Of a DNA stretch of 64,000 bases, positions 7,965-16,763 are shown piece after piece (position 1 is the stretch's first letter; each line of letters starts with the position of its first letter). The stretch covers positions 124,001 through 188,000 of the forward strand of contig NZ_JASNVW010000003.1 in assembly GCF_030186535.1 (NCBI RefSeq). The letters run 5' to 3'. Below the pieces are notes generated by a model. It made no database searches. It had not been told where the DNA came from and was given only the letters and a program-made list of their open reading frames with translations. Source of the DNA: Ignisphaera cupida (GTDB lineage Archaea; Thermoproteota; Thermoprotei_A; Sulfolobales; Ignisphaeraceae). The translations under genes were made by a program, and so were the position numbers.

Positions 7965-8393
7965 AATACAATGCATGGGTCTTGGCAAAAGCTTTAAGTT
8001 TAACCAATTAAAATTTTAGAAAGCTAACAGATCTTCACCCAGACCTCTAGGAAGTGTTCCAGATTTCAAGGTGCTTCAACAATGGTAAAAAACGTATTTA
8101 GGAGCTGACAGAAATTGCTATTTTGTGTGATGAGGTTTCTGGTAACTGAAATGTGATGATACCCTGCCTCCCTGAAACAATTAAACAATTGAACATCAAT
8201 TAAATCACATTTCCTTAACACTTCACAGACCACAGATTATCGAGCAAAGCGCTTGATTAGTGTCAGCAGCTTTCATCATAGACTAAGCCGTTTCACGATT
8301 CTAGGAGTGGCAGGTGCCATGCCACCCCCTCAATATTCAACAAGCTCTATGTCTTTAGAGCAGAAAGACGAGTGAATTTATAAGAATGTGAGA
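7965..8393. other. Intergenic region with one C/D box RNA
   Basis: Contains the guide RNA at 8120-8178. Elsewhere there is only a short hairpin, GTGGCA...TGCCAC near 8307-8325, with no T run to mark it as a terminator. No gene is visible. Confidence 0.45.
8120..8178 (+). ncRNA. C/D box guide sRNA
   Basis: All four boxes are canonical and evenly spaced. C box GTGATGA is at 8127-8133, a 12-base guide GGTTTCTGGTAA at 8134-8145 and D' box CTGA at 8146-8149. After a three-base spacer, C' box GTGATGA is at 8153-8159, a second 12-base guide TACCCTGCCTCC at 8160-8171 and D box CTGA at 8172-8175. This is the textbook architecture of an archaeal sRNA that directs 2'-O-methylation through Nop5, fibrillarin and L7Ae. 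The methylated residue pairs with the fifth guide base upstream of D or D'. I did not identify the targets. Confidence 0.85.
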
Positions 8394-8598
8394 ATGAATG
8401 TAAAAAGAATCACTATATCGATTAATGCTTATGATGCTCTACTGAAGCTTAAAAGACCTGATGAGAGTTTCTCTGAGGTGATGCTGAGACTTGCGAAGAA
8501 GAGAAGTCTACTGGATTTTTGCTGATGTGTGGAGAGATGTTGATGACAAGGAGTTGAATAAGGTAATGAAGGAAATAAGAGAAGCTTGGCTAAAATGA
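8394..8598 (+). pseudogene. VapB (DUF217-type) antitoxin with a T-run frameshift
   Basis: From ATG 8394 the frame reads a DUF217/UPF0330 antitoxin: VKRITISINAYDALLKLKR, then PDESFSEVMLRLAKK. It breaks at the T run 8516-8520. In the next frame it continues with FADVWRDVDDKELNKVMKE to TGA 8596-8598, a normal antitoxin C-terminus. One extra T accounts for the break. The intact form would be about 67 residues, typical for the family. Confidence 0.7.
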
Positions 8599-8764
8599 AG
8601 TTCCATGAGGCTTTAGGCAAAGCCTGTGATGTCAGACCAGGTACCAACCTCACACACGGAATTGAAAGTGCCATGAGTGGGGAAATGCTATTAGAGCAGG
8701 GGGATCAGAACTCGCTGAATTCAATAGTAAATGAGATTGAGGAGCTACTGGAGAAGATAAGAAA

Positions 8765-8945
8765 ATGTTTCTCGATACGGCATTAGTGGAAGGAATATCA
8801 ATCACTATTCATCGTGACCGAAAACTCATCATATTTATAATACAAGAGTTATCCGACTGCAGTCACCAACATAATTGAACTCCAGCACGCTTTGCGAGCT
8901 TCTAGTAGGAGGTGTTTTCAGGTTTTGAGTGGAGTAATCACATTA
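8765..8945 (+). pseudogene. VapC toxin remnant
   Basis: ATG 8765 begins MFLDTALVEG, the first strand and catalytic aspartate of a PIN toxin. After a frame change near 8850 another frame reads TAVTNIIEL, the second conserved strand with its glutamate. The remnant then runs into the 3' end of the opposite-strand VapC. A short frame just before it (8586-8786, ending in IVNEIEELLEKIRK) overlaps this start the way an antitoxin tail would. It may be debris of a second antitoxin. The C-terminal half of the toxin is gone. Confidence 0.55.
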
Positions 8946-9355
8946 ATGTTTAAGACATTGCGTATTTCATTAGCTTTCCTAATTATATCTGTATCGAGTG
9001 TGACGAACTCACTACACATAGCTTTACTACAGGCTACAATATGGAGCAGATCGAGTGTTTTAAGCTTTAGGATGGGGGCATAGGTGAAAGACTCCTTTAG
9101 GACATCGTTGAAATCTATTTCTACGAGCTCGGCCCCCACTCTCCTCGTTGAGTAAATCGCTAGTGGCAGTGGATCCCTTAACCCAGCTCTTGAGTAAACC
9201 GAAGCTAGTTCTACAAGTGTCAGTTTGGATACTACTCTCTTTCCATTAATGTTATCCACCAATGCCACAACCTTCTCGTGATTTGGATCCGCTTCATCAA
9301 CATAGGATATGATGACATTAGTGTCTATGTAGATTGTTCTTGAGCTTCTGTTCAT
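8918..9355 (-). CDS. vapC: VapC-type PIN-domain toxin
   Basis: A 145-residue PIN ribonuclease. Catalytic acidic residues are visible in order: D in IYIDTNVIIS (about residue 11), E in LTLVELASVY (about 49), D in LDLLHIVACSKA (about 102) and D in VTLDTDI (about 119). Such toxins cleave tRNA or mRNA in a Mg-dependent way when released from the antitoxin. The gene starts at ATG 9355, three bases after the antitoxin stop, so the two are one operon. Length is normal and no lesion is visible. Confidence 0.88.
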   Translation of the reverse strand: MNRSSRTIYIDTNVIISYVDEADPNHEKVVALVDNINGKRVVSKLTLVELASVYSRAGLRDPLPLAIYSTRRVGAELVEIDFNDVLKESFTYAPILKLKTLDLLHIVACSKAMCSEFVTLDTDIIRKANEIRNVLNINVITPLKT

Positions 9356-9358
9356 GAA

Positions 9359-9610
9359 CTAGCGACCCCTATCCTCCTCCAACACCCTGCTTAGGCCACC
9401 ATGCCTCAGCCTAAATCCCTGTCTCTCCAACTCCTCAACCCTCCTGAGGACATCTTCCCAGAATTCAACCTCCCTCACAACCTCTTTCAAACCCTTCTCA
9501 ATCATTATGTTGAAAGCGTGAGACCTACTCCTAGCAATACCATACCTCACCATTTTATCAGCAAGCTCCACCAACTCTCTACGCACCTTAATTGATACAG
9601 AAACACTCAT
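9359..9610 (-). CDS. vapB: Ribbon-helix-helix VapB antitoxin
   Basis: An 83-residue antitoxin. The first 45 residues form a CopG/Arc-type ribbon-helix-helix: the basic strand VSVSIKVRRELV, then helices around ELADKMVRYGIARSRSHAFNIMIEKGL. The acidic and arginine-rich C-terminus would wrap the toxin. The start is ATG 9610, preceded by AAAGGTG. That ribosome site partly overlaps the end of the CRISPR-like repeat at 9620-9643, so a relic repeat now sits in the 5' region of this operon. Confidence 0.85.
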   Translation of the reverse strand: MSVSVSIKVRRELVELADKMVRYGIARSRSHAFNIMIEKGLKEVVREVEFWEDVLRRVEELERQGFRLRHGGLSRVLEEDRGR

Positions 9611-9619
9611 AAGCTACAC

Positions 9620-9915
9620 CTTTCAATTCCATTTGATGGATTTCGAATTTTATTCTGTCGGATGAGACTTTCCATTGCTGGATTCTGAAGCATTTGCTAT
9701 AAACTATGTTGAATTGAGTATAAAAGTTTTTAGCTAGTTAACACCATGTAATGGTTATGATCATTAATCATCAATGATCTGAAGAAGTCATCACTACAAT
9801 GCCTCTATTAAAATGAGCTTCATAAACTCTAATTGTAAAGAATTGACTAAATTATATCATAAAGAAAATCTTTATGGCTTATAAAAGCTTTTAAAAGACT
9901 TAAATATCATTGCAA
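9620..9915 (-). repeat. CRISPR-like leader with a single repeat (relic copy 1)
   Basis: Reading the minus strand, a leader-like AT-rich segment (about 9915-9644) ends in a 24-base unit at 9643-9620 that terminates in GGAATTGAAAG, the 3' signature of many crenarchaeal CRISPR repeats. The 24-base unit matches a second copy at 10400-10423 at 23 positions. The adjoining 270 bases are recognisably homologous to that copy but diverged, and homology stops exactly at the end of the unit. That is the behaviour of leader plus first repeat. No spacer array or cas gene is present. It could instead be the end of a mobile element. Confidence 0.55.
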
Positions 9916-10069
9916 TACCATTATTGTCCATATCAAATGTTTATAGAGTTGAATAGCTTAAAACTCTATTGCTTATTGGCTTCTGAAAATCTGAATTCGT
10001 TAAACGACATTGAGAGGAATTTCATGTTAAGCTTAAAACATTCTTCCTGTAGCTTTTCATGGTGAGATT

Positions 10070-10397
10070 TTGTCTAGGTTCCTTCTAGTTGCTCTTATAA
10101 TTGCAATTGTTGTAGCTGAATCAATTGGGTATTCATTGGGCTTAGTGCAAGGGAAGTTGTAACAACTAATATATATTATAACAACTACATAACCAACAAT
10201 TGTTGTTGTCACAGCTTCAGAAAACAACATTCACCACAACAATTGCTCAAAACCAAAGCAACGCTACTAACACCTATGAGACATCAAAAGAAACAGTTAC
10301 TCAATCAGCCAAAGAAACAAAAACAATAGTGAATGGAAATACTGTCCTGATTATAATAGGTGTGATATTTATTGCAGTTGCAATTGCTTTCCTCAAA
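10070..10397 (+). pseudogene. Thr/Ser-rich membrane-anchored protein, frameshifted and 3'-truncated
   Basis: TTG 10070 opens a signal-anchor (SRFLLVALIIAIVVAESIG), which stops at 10162. A second frame from about 10200 carries a Thr/Ser/Asn-rich stalk (TTTIAQNQSNATNTYETSKE) and a C-terminal membrane span (TVLIIIGVIFIAVAIAFL). Together they make a small surface protein with signal, stalk and anchor. The coding character ends where the second leader-repeat begins (10400), so the 3' end was replaced when that segment arrived. Confidence 0.5.
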
Positions 10398-10399
10398 TC

Positions 10400-10690
10400 C
10401 TTTCAATTCCATTTGATGGATTCTGATCCTTGTTCTGCCAGTTGAGATTCTTCATTTATGGGCTCTGAAGTGTTCATTATAAATTGTGTTGAATCAAGTG
10501 CAAAAGCTTTTAAGCTGAATAAAGTGACGTGAGAATAACAACTTTCAAGCATCAATGATTTGAGGAAGTGATAAGTACAGCATGGTTATTGCAGTGAGGC
10601 TCATGAGGGTTTTAAGTTGACTAGGTTACCTAGACAAAGAAATTTTTGTGGCTTGGTAAATGTTTTTAAAGGGTTTATGTATCTTAGCAG
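10400..10690 (-). repeat. CRISPR-like leader with a single repeat (relic copy 2)
   Basis: Second copy of the segment at 9620-9915. The repeat-like unit is at 10423-10400 on the minus strand and the leader-like part runs to about 10690. Conserved blocks shared with copy 1 include TCTGAAG, ATAAA(C/T)T(A/G)TGTTGAAT, the TCAATGAT(T/C)TGA(G/A)GAAGT block and AAGAAA near the far end. The unit carries one more conserved base (final C) than copy 1. Beyond the unit, the sequence is the truncated membrane-protein gene and shares nothing with copy 1. Confidence 0.55.
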
Positions 10691-10830
10691 CTCATGAACT
10701 ATATGTTGTAAATGATAATTAATTTGTGTAGAAATCAAATAGATGTGATTGAAGGTAATGCATTTGTATATAAAAACCTTTTTAATGTATTTGAGAGTTT
10801 GGTGAATGAAGTTAGAAGTGGGGTTGTTGT

Positions 10831-11154
10831 TTGAGGGAGCCGCCAACTTGGCTCATCAATATCTTGAGGAGGTTTGTTGCTGAGGCTGAGAAGCTTCTGG
10901 GTTCTGTTGAGGTGTATTTGTTTGGTAGTTATGCGAGAGGTGATTGGCTTGAGGATAGTGATGTGGATTTGATTGTTGTGTCCCCGGCTTTCAGAGGTTT
11001 GGATGTTGGGAAGAGGTATTCTATTGTTAGAAGATTTCTCCCAAAGGACATGGGCTTTGAAATACTAACCTACACACCTGAAGAGTTTGAAGAGGCGAAG
11101 AGGAGAAGTGTTGTGTTGCAGGATGCTATGAAGTACTGGATAAAAATAGAGTAG
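10831..11154 (+). CDS. MNT-type nucleotidyltransferase (minimal NTase)
   Basis: A 107-residue minimal nucleotidyltransferase. The catalytic motif is VYLFGSYARGDWLEDSDVDL (about residues 27-46), the GS-x10-DxD signature that binds ATP and two metals. The third acidic strand is FEILTY (about 75-80). These proteins pair with HEPN partners; characterised MntA antitoxins AMPylate and silence the HEPN RNase. The partner gene follows seven bases after the stop. TTG 10831 is the start, by the alignment of the N-terminal helix. Confidence 0.85.
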   Translation: MREPPTWLINILRRFVAEAEKLLGSVEVYLFGSYARGDWLEDSDVDLIVVSPAFRGLDVGKRYSIVRRFLPKDMGFEILTYTPEEFEEAKRRSVVLQDAMKYWIKIE

Positions 11155-11160
11155 GGGCTT

Positions 11161-11571
11161 GTGGGGTTGAGTAGAGAAGAGGCTATGGATTGGCTTGAAA
11201 GTGCAGAGGTTGATTTGAGTGAAGCGAGAGAAGCGTATAGGCGTGGAAGCTACCATCTATCGGTATTCCCAGTGCATCAATCAGTTGAAAAAGCTTTAAA
11301 GGCTTACATCATTGACTGTTTGAGAAAAAGGCCTCCAAGAACCCATGACCTGGTTGAGCTAGCTAACCACACAGGGTTGCAGCTGGGGGAAGACATCTAC
11401 GAGGCCTTGTCTGAGCTATCGCCATACTACACAATATCGAGATATCCAAATGCTGGACTTAGAAAACCGTGGAGAGAAATAGGTCGTGGCACTGCAGAAA
11501 GATTTCTTTCCATTGGAGAAAAAATTTTGAGCATAATCAAAGAGAAGCTAGCTCAAAGCAGATGTGTCTAG
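11161..11571 (+). CDS. HEPN-domain protein, partner of the upstream MNT
   Basis: A 136-residue all-helical HEPN protein. The N-terminal helix is AMDWLESAEVDLSEA, then HLSVFPVHQSVEKALKAYII, the conserved A/Q-x-x-x-E-K-x-x-K-A helix. An R-x4-H-like active-site motif (RKRPPRTHDL, about residues 57-66) marks it as a probable ribonuclease. The C-terminus has SRYPNAG, common in this family. Start is GTG 11161 or TTG 11167. It is the toxin side of a HEPN-MNT module. Confidence 0.85.
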   Translation: MGLSREEAMDWLESAEVDLSEAREAYRRGSYHLSVFPVHQSVEKALKAYIIDCLRKRPPRTHDLVELANHTGLQLGEDIYEALSELSPYYTISRYPNAGLRKPWREIGRGTAERFLSIGEKILSIIKEKLAQSRCV

Positions 11572-11726
11572 AACCCAAGTCAAATCACCTTTACTACAAA
11601 TCGATTACAAAATGCCATAGAGAAATTAAAGAAACTTGGAAAAAGCATCAACAAGTTTCTGATTTGCAAAATGCCTTAATAAAGCTAAAACATAGTTCAA
11701 GAACTGGTTAAAACTGTTTCTCTTAC

Positions 11727-11749
11727 GTGATGATGCCTTGCCTCCTTGA
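11727..11749 (+). ncRNA. Possible degenerate C/D box sRNA half
   Basis: C'-type box GTGATGA (11727-11733) is followed by a 12-base guide TGCCTTGCCTCC and TTGA (11746-11749). The guide equals the second guide of the sRNA at 8120-8178 in 10 of 12 bases. No first C box and no first guide can be recognised upstream, and the D box is TTGA, not CTGA. It is probably a decayed duplicate. Confidence 0.4.
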
Positions 11750-11858
11750 AGTCATTCTGCACAGACTTCTCTTATATGATACAAGCATTGTTTGGCTTGG
11801 CTATAGCCAGTAGCAAAAAGTTGGTATGGCAAGGTTTGGAATGTGAAAATGTATTGTT

Positions 11859-12144
11859 TTAGGTTGGTTTGATTTCTATAACTATCTTGGGCTCGAAAAA
11901 GCTTGGCCAATGGATTATGTATAATTTTGTTGGTTTCTCTCCCTCTGGAATTTTGAAAAGTAGGTCGCCCTCTACATAGGTGTTTGGTGCAAGTTTGGAT
12001 CGCAAGTTAATATCATTGTATGCAACAGCTTGTTGCAATGCCTGTTGATAATCACTATCAACAGACCACACAAGCTTGAAATCTATGAGATAGGCTCTTT
12101 CATAGCTTTTGTTAGCTGTGGTGGTGAGTACTGGTGTGGAGGCT
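11859..12144 (-). pseudogene. C-terminal part of a DUF4352-like secreted protein
   Basis: Read from just after an in-frame stop at 12145-12147, the frame gives a Thr-rich start (ASTPVLTTTANKS), then YLIDFKLVWSVDSD and an ending GDLLFKIPEGEKPTKLYI. That ending matches the v-G-x-L-x-F-x-V-P-x-G pattern of DUF4352-type beta-sandwich proteins. No signal peptide is left in frame; an alternative start would be GTG 12071. The gene is probably the decayed 3' end of a lipoprotein or secreted protein. Confidence 0.45.
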
Positions 12145-12173
12145 TACGCAGAGGTTGGTGCTGCTTCATCTCC

Positions 12174-12491
12174 TCAACTCCCTCGACTTTTCACCTCAAT
12201 ATATTTCTTTATGATTTTGTCCATCATCTCCTTATACTTGAGATATTCTTCAATTATTTTAACATCTTTTTCATCTACATCAACATCGCCAAGGTATTTC
12301 ACAGGCACCTCTTCCCTAGTTGGTAATTTCAACGGCTTATACCTCTCATCCCCAGTTCTAAACACGTACCCCCTTTCGTTAAAAGCTATTCCAAGCTCAG
12401 GTAGATAAACCTCTTCAATATATTCGTAAATACCATGACTCCAATCCAAAAACGATTCCACAACGGGAACGAGGTACCTCCTACCCCTCAC
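12174..12491 (-). CDS. Hypothetical protein, 105 residues
   Basis: GTG 12491 starts a frame with coding character and a strongly helical, charged C-terminus (DEKDVKIIEEYLKYKEMMDK). The N-terminal half is rich in aromatic and proline residues (VVESFLDWSHGIYEYIEEVY). I do not recognise the family and see no membrane span. It stops 30 bases before the decayed DUF4352-like gene and could be its operon neighbour. Confidence 0.5.
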   Translation of the reverse strand: MRGRRYLVPVVESFLDWSHGIYEYIEEVYLPELGIAFNERGYVFRTGDERYKPLKLPTREEVPVKYLGDVDVDEKDVKIIEEYLKYKEMMDKIIKKYIEVKSRGS

Positions 12492-13056
12492 AGCTTATCA
12501 CACCCACCAAAATGTTGCAGCTCTTTACAAGCCATTAGATATGAAAACTCTTTGCATCTTTAATAAAAAGCAATGAACATGTGGTGCAAGGGTATAAACT
12601 GTCTCGAGTATGGGAAAAAGACCTTGAAATTCAATAGAATAGAGTCCAATAGAAGATCTCGACAACAAATCTTTACTGTAATACTAGATCCCAGCATAAA
12701 AGCCTTAGTTCAGCAGTTTAATTTCATTTATTTGATTTCCACATAAAGCAATAGAGTTTTAATTATCCAACTTCACAAAACATAAGCATTTTTGCCACAC
12801 ACGGTTAAGAGTTTGCTAAAAGTTTTTTGCCAAGCTATAACCATTTTCTCTACCAATGAGATGTTATGAGATTAAGTTAATTCTTCTCTAAACCCTTTAC
12901 AAAACAATTTGCAATTGCCATTGCATGGACTCAACAAGAATCCAAAATGGAGTTGAAAGTATTTTTACATTCAAAACATTTCAGATTTTCTTGGCAAAAC
13001 ATTAGACAAATTTAAGTTTTTGTCTAGATTAATTGTATTAGTTGTTGGGTTGCGGT
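12492..13056. other. Intergenic region, no gene seen
   Basis: AT-rich, without recognisable coding frames or RNA boxes. Near its 3' end a TTTAAGTTTTT element (13010-13020) is a likely TATA region for the downstream amidohydrolase. Confidence 0.45.
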
Positions 13057-14430
13057 ATGGATGAAGCTGATTTGGTAATTTATGGTAGATATGTTGTGAC
13101 GTTGGATAGTTGTAATAGGGTTATCTCTAGGGGTGCTATAGTTGTTAGGAATGGTGTTATTGTTGATGTTGGTAGGGAGGAGGACGTTCGTGGTAAATAC
13201 AATGCTAAAGAAGTTGTTGAGAGAAGAGATCATATTGTGGTTCCTGGGCTAATAGATTGCCATACACATACACAGCAATATTTGCTTAGATCTGCTATCA
13301 GCGATGAAATGCTTCAGCTGCCCCCGATTTGGACAAAGGTTTTAGTTCCTTTTGAAAGAGCTATGGGCAAGGATTTAGCGAAGTTGTCGAGTAGAGCTAG
13401 CATAGTTAATATGCTGAAGAATGGAATTACATATTTTGTTGAGGCAGGTGCTCCATACCCTGAGATTCTAGCTGAGGAGGTTCTCGCCTCAGGCATCAAG
13501 GGTGTTGTCACATATGCAACTTACGATATTATTGAGGAGAAGATTGCTGAACCTGAGGATGTGTTCAACAGGTTTGAGAAGTTTTATAGGGAGTATAGTG
13601 GTCGTGGACCAAATCTTCATGTATGGGCTAGCTTAAGACAAGTGATGATGGTTTCTGAGAAGTTGATGAGCGAAGTTATTGAGTTTAGCAGGAGGCATGG
13701 CCTTGGAATTACGCTTCATCTTGGTGAGTACCAGGGTGAGGTAGACTATGTTTTAGCTAAACATGGTTTAAGGCCTTTGGAATATCTAATCAAGTGTGGA
13801 ATCAACAAGATAAATCCTGTGATCATAGCTCACGGCGTTTACTTCTCGCCAAGGGAAATAAGCATTTTGAGAAATTATGGACTTGGGCTTTGCTGGTGCC
13901 CATCTGTAGACTCATGGCTTATGGGCATACACTGGATAGGGCTAGCTGATGTAAAAGGTCTTAAGCTGGGGATTGGAAGTGATGGAGGTGCGTGGAACAG
14001 ATTAGATTTGTTGCATGAAATGAAGGTGGCCAAGGCTTTAGCAAAAGCTGTTAGCACCTCCATAACATATTTCAAAGCGCATCTAGACTCAAACACTTTA
14101 ATCAATATGGTAACAGGTGCTGCAGGGTCTTTGGTAAACGAGAAAATTGGTAGAATTGAAAAGGGCTATTCAGCAGACATTGCAATACTAAGCATTAGAG
14201 ATGTTAGAAACATGCCTATACACAACCCGGTAGACACCATAGTTAACTATCTTGAGGGAGATAGCGTTACAGATGTTATAATCAATGGAAAACTTGTTGT
14301 TAAAGATAGAAAGGTTTTGACTATAGATGAAGAAAGGGTTGCAAAGGAGCTATTGAATCGAGAAGAAGAGATAAGGGAAATGGTTGTAGAGCTGATAAAG
14401 AAGTTAAGAACTCGTACAGGTTCATCATAG
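13057..14430 (+). CDS. Metal-dependent amidohydrolase (TrzN/AtzA/SAH deaminase family)
   Basis: An amidohydrolase of 457 residues when started at ATG 13057; an upstream in-frame TTG 13042 is also possible and would be nearly leaderless. Metal ligands are visible in family order: VPGLIDCHTHT (HxH), ITLHLGEYQGEVDY (His), VIIAHGVYFS (His) and GIGSDGGAWNR (Asp). A small beta-sandwich from both ends frames the barrel, as in COG0402 members that deaminate 5'-methylthioadenosine, SAH or guanine-like substrates. The substrate cannot be told from sequence alone. It is monocistronic. Confidence 0.85.
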   Translation: MDEADLVIYGRYVVTLDSCNRVISRGAIVVRNGVIVDVGREEDVRGKYNAKEVVERRDHIVVPGLIDCHTHTQQYLLRSAISDEMLQLPPIWTKVLVPFERAMGKDLAKLSSRASIVNMLKNGITYFVEAGAPYPEILAEEVLASGIKGVVTYATYDIIEEKIAEPEDVFNRFEKFYREYSGRGPNLHVWASLRQVMMVSEKLMSEVIEFSRRHGLGITLHLGEYQGEVDYVLAKHGLRPLEYLIKCGINKINPVIIAHGVYFSPREISILRNYGLGLCWCPSVDSWLMGIHWIGLADVKGLKLGIGSDGGAWNRLDLLHEMKVAKALAKAVSTSITYFKAHLDSNTLINMVTGAAGSLVNEKIGRIEKGYSADIAILSIRDVRNMPIHNPVDTIVNYLEGDSVTDVIINGKLVVKDRKVLTIDEERVAKELLNREEEIREMVVELIKKLRTRTGSS

Positions 14431-14545
14431 CTGATTTCACTTCATTTCCTAGCAACACACCAGGATTTCTCAAAGCATTAGACCACCTTTGCAAATCTAT
14501 TTTGAGTTCTACAAAAACTTGCAAATGGCAAAAACCATTTTCTAA

Positions 14546-15556
14546 TACACAACGATCTTGCTTTGCAATGATGTTGTGGTTGAGGGGGTTGCGTGTTTCA
14601 ATGTATTGAAAAATGTGTATGCCTTGGAAAATTTCTCAGCTGAATTATACATCGACGGAGTGCAAGTAGTTGGTATAAAACACCCAGATGCATCTACAAA
14701 ACCAGCTGAGTGCAGTAGTGAAATGCCTTACACAATTTTTGTTCCAAGCAATAAGGTCTTGGCAATTATTCATGCATATCCTTAAATGAGGCTTTTACCA
14801 ATTGCATTAAAGTCTATTTCTGAAAGCGAATCCCTAGGCATTGTCTCTGTTCAGGAGCTGCAGCAAAGAATTAGAGAATTAGCTAAAGCATCTTCACTTG
14901 CAGAAATGGTGAAACATATTTATAATTTCGTCAAAGAATTGCGCCTGCCCTATGCAACTGAATTCATTCACGCACTTGCATATGAGTTCTTATCACCTGT
15001 TACTGGATTTGATGGAGATCTTACCAATGTTATTGAACCTGTGGTTCTACGTGAAAAAGATTCTGATGCATATCCAATTGGCTATGACAAGATTCTAAGT
15101 GAGCTATTCCCAGAGGTGAAACGCTTAAGGATTTGTCTACCTGGTGAGGAACGCTCTTCACATATACCAACACTTCCAAGTGGTGTGCTAAACGCTTTTC
15201 CAATTGTTATTGGACTAGCAAGAGCTGATAACATGAGTAGAAAAAGTAAAAACACATTACTAATAGTTGAAGAGCCTGAGCTTGGTCTAGACTTTGAAAA
15301 ATGCAGAATTCTATCAAGGCACATGGTTAAAGCTGTTAACGAAAACCCGAAACTCTCAATAGTGATGTCAACACATAGCGAAGAATTTTTGATATCAATG
15401 CTTAGAGAAGTAGCAAAGAATGAGGAGCTTCACAAAGCTACGCATGTATACGAGTTTACTAAGAATGGACAAGTTATTGAACGTGAAGTAGATGAATATG
15501 GCTTTACAGTCATAGAATTCATGAAGAAGGAACTAGAAGAGATATACTTCAGGTAG
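14546..15556 (+). pseudogene. AAA_15-type ATPase, N-terminally truncated with in-frame stop
   Basis: Two open stretches in the same frame are separated only by TAA 14783-14785. Together they cover the C-terminal two thirds of an SMC-like AAA ATPase: IFVPSNKVLAIIHAYP, then MRLLPIALKSISES and the helical arm QELQQRIRELAKASSLAEM. Walker B is LLIVEEPELGLDFEK (about 15269-15313) and the switch histidine is IVMSTHSEEFL. Walker A is missing. Earlier bases (14470-14520) still encode fragments such as LDHLCKSIL in other frames. The 3' partner below is also damaged at its start. Confidence 0.7.
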
Positions 15557-15601
15557 CCAAATTGAATTTCAATTGCGACAAAAAAATCAAAAACATGCAC
15601 G

Positions 15602-16246
15602 GCCATAGTAGATACAAATGTTTTTAAGCATTTTATATCCATATTCGTTCATCTATGGACATATATTCAAAGACATACCCAAATCCAAAAAACAAGTTGT
15701 GCAACAATCTTCAAACAGCTCATACCTAAATGTATTCAATTCATCTTGTTTGAAAAAGAACTTAACATAGCATTCAATGAAGCAAGAAAAGAGTTTGATT
15801 GTAAGGAGAATGAAAATGGAACTGAGTGTAAATGTGTTGAGGAATTAAGAAAACGCTTCTTAATGTATATACTTAAACAATTAGCAGTATCTTGTGGAAA
15901 TATCATCCTTAAGAGAACACCTGAAAAAGAGGAGCTTCTAAAAAATCTCGATGAAGAACTTAGAAGATGTATTAAAGACAAAGAAAGTAGAAAACAAATA
16001 ATTGATGAAATAAACCAAGAACTAAAAGAAGAAGTTGATATAGATATCGTTGTAACATCATTAGATAAGACTAGTAATGTTAGAAATAAGAAGAAGATAT
16101 TAATTATAACTCTTGATAATAGTCTATGCGAAGTTATTTCAGAAATTTTTGAAAGATGTAGAGTGAATGAAGCAAACAACTCTATTGTCAAAAACAATTT
16201 AATTGAAATAGTGAAGTGTATAGGAAGCTGTTGCATGTGTGACTAG
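15602..16246 (+). pseudogene. PIN-like partner of the decayed ATPase, damaged N-terminus
   Basis: In frame from 15602 the sequence reads AIVDTNVFKHF, the DTN strand of a PIN nuclease. No start codon is in frame upstream, and the frame seems to change once between 15640 and 15740. From TTG 15746 an undamaged 166-residue frame continues with charged helices, and IITLDNSLCEVISEIF near the end could supply the last acidic strand. Order and spacing match archaeal pairs of an AAA_15 ATPase and a small nuclease. The short frame may still be translated. Confidence 0.5.
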
Positions 16247-16763
16247 CTTGCCTGTGTATATTGTTTGTAAGCAGTGTAAGAGAAGAGTACCTCTTGCAGC
16301 TAAGGTGAGAACGCAGCTGCCACTTGTGTTTAGTGTTAAATGCCCGTTTTGTGGGTTTGAGGGTGTTTATAGTCCTGGCGACGCATTCGAGGAGGGTGTA
16401 ACTCGTTTTGAGTGCAAATCTTGTGGAACTAGGTTGTTTGCTGTTGTTGAAAGTGGGTGCAGGGTTGTTGAGTGCCCAATTTGCAAATCAGAATACAGGG
16501 TGTGTGCAGGCGGTGCTGTGGAAACTATGAAGCTGGAGAGCTATGTGCCATCGGCTATTGTTGCAAGTGCTTTGCTTGGAGCAATTATTGGTGGTGCAAC
16601 TGCGTTGGGTGAAAAGGATAGGGGGAAAGCCAATGCCTTGGCAAAAATTGTTGCTAGTGGGTTAATGGGGTTTCTAGTTGGAACCATCATAGGTTTAATT
16701 CTCGAATCGGTGATTAGAGTTCCAGAAAGGGAGGTAGTGTACAAGGGGGTTCAGGTTTCATAG
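16239..16763 (+). CDS. Zinc-ribbon membrane protein, C-terminus replaced by an insertion
   Basis: GTG 16239 overlaps the previous stop by eight bases. The 174-residue product has three Cys-pair knuckles (CKQCK, CPFC, CKSC, CPIC in the first 90 residues), enough for two zinc ribbons. Two glycine-rich membrane spans follow (IVASALLGAIIGGATAL and KIVASGLMGFLVGTIIGLIL). The last four codons and stop (VQVS) come from an inserted element. If bases 16748-17058 are removed, the original end reads YKGGVYAWHLLIWR with stop at 17093-17095. The overlap suggests it belonged to the ATPase/PIN operon. Confidence 0.7.
   Translation: MTSLPVYIVCKQCKRRVPLAAKVRTQLPLVFSVKCPFCGFEGVYSPGDAFEEGVTRFECKSCGTRLFAVVESGCRVVECPICKSEYRVCAGGAVETMKLESYVPSAIVASALLGAIIGGATALGEKDRGKANALAKIVASGLMGFLVGTIIGLILESVIRVPEREVVYKGVQVS

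Noticed and set aside
8300-8330. GTGGCA...TGCCAC hairpin as a terminator
   Set aside because: No T run follows and no gene ends nearby on that strand; archaeal termination does not need such hairpins.
9770-9800. C-box-like GTGATGA on the minus strand in leader copy 1
   Set aside because: No D or D' box is found within 60 bases downstream, and the bases are shared by the leader repeat, so a C/D RNA is not supported.
12030-12408. Two plus-strand frames opposite the 105-residue gene
   Set aside because: Aromatic-rich shadows of the minus-strand hypothetical gene and its decayed neighbour.
15736-16236. Long minus-strand frame opposite the PIN-like gene
   Set aside because: It is the antisense shadow of the plus-strand gene: serine- and leucine-rich with no motif, and the plus strand has the coding character.
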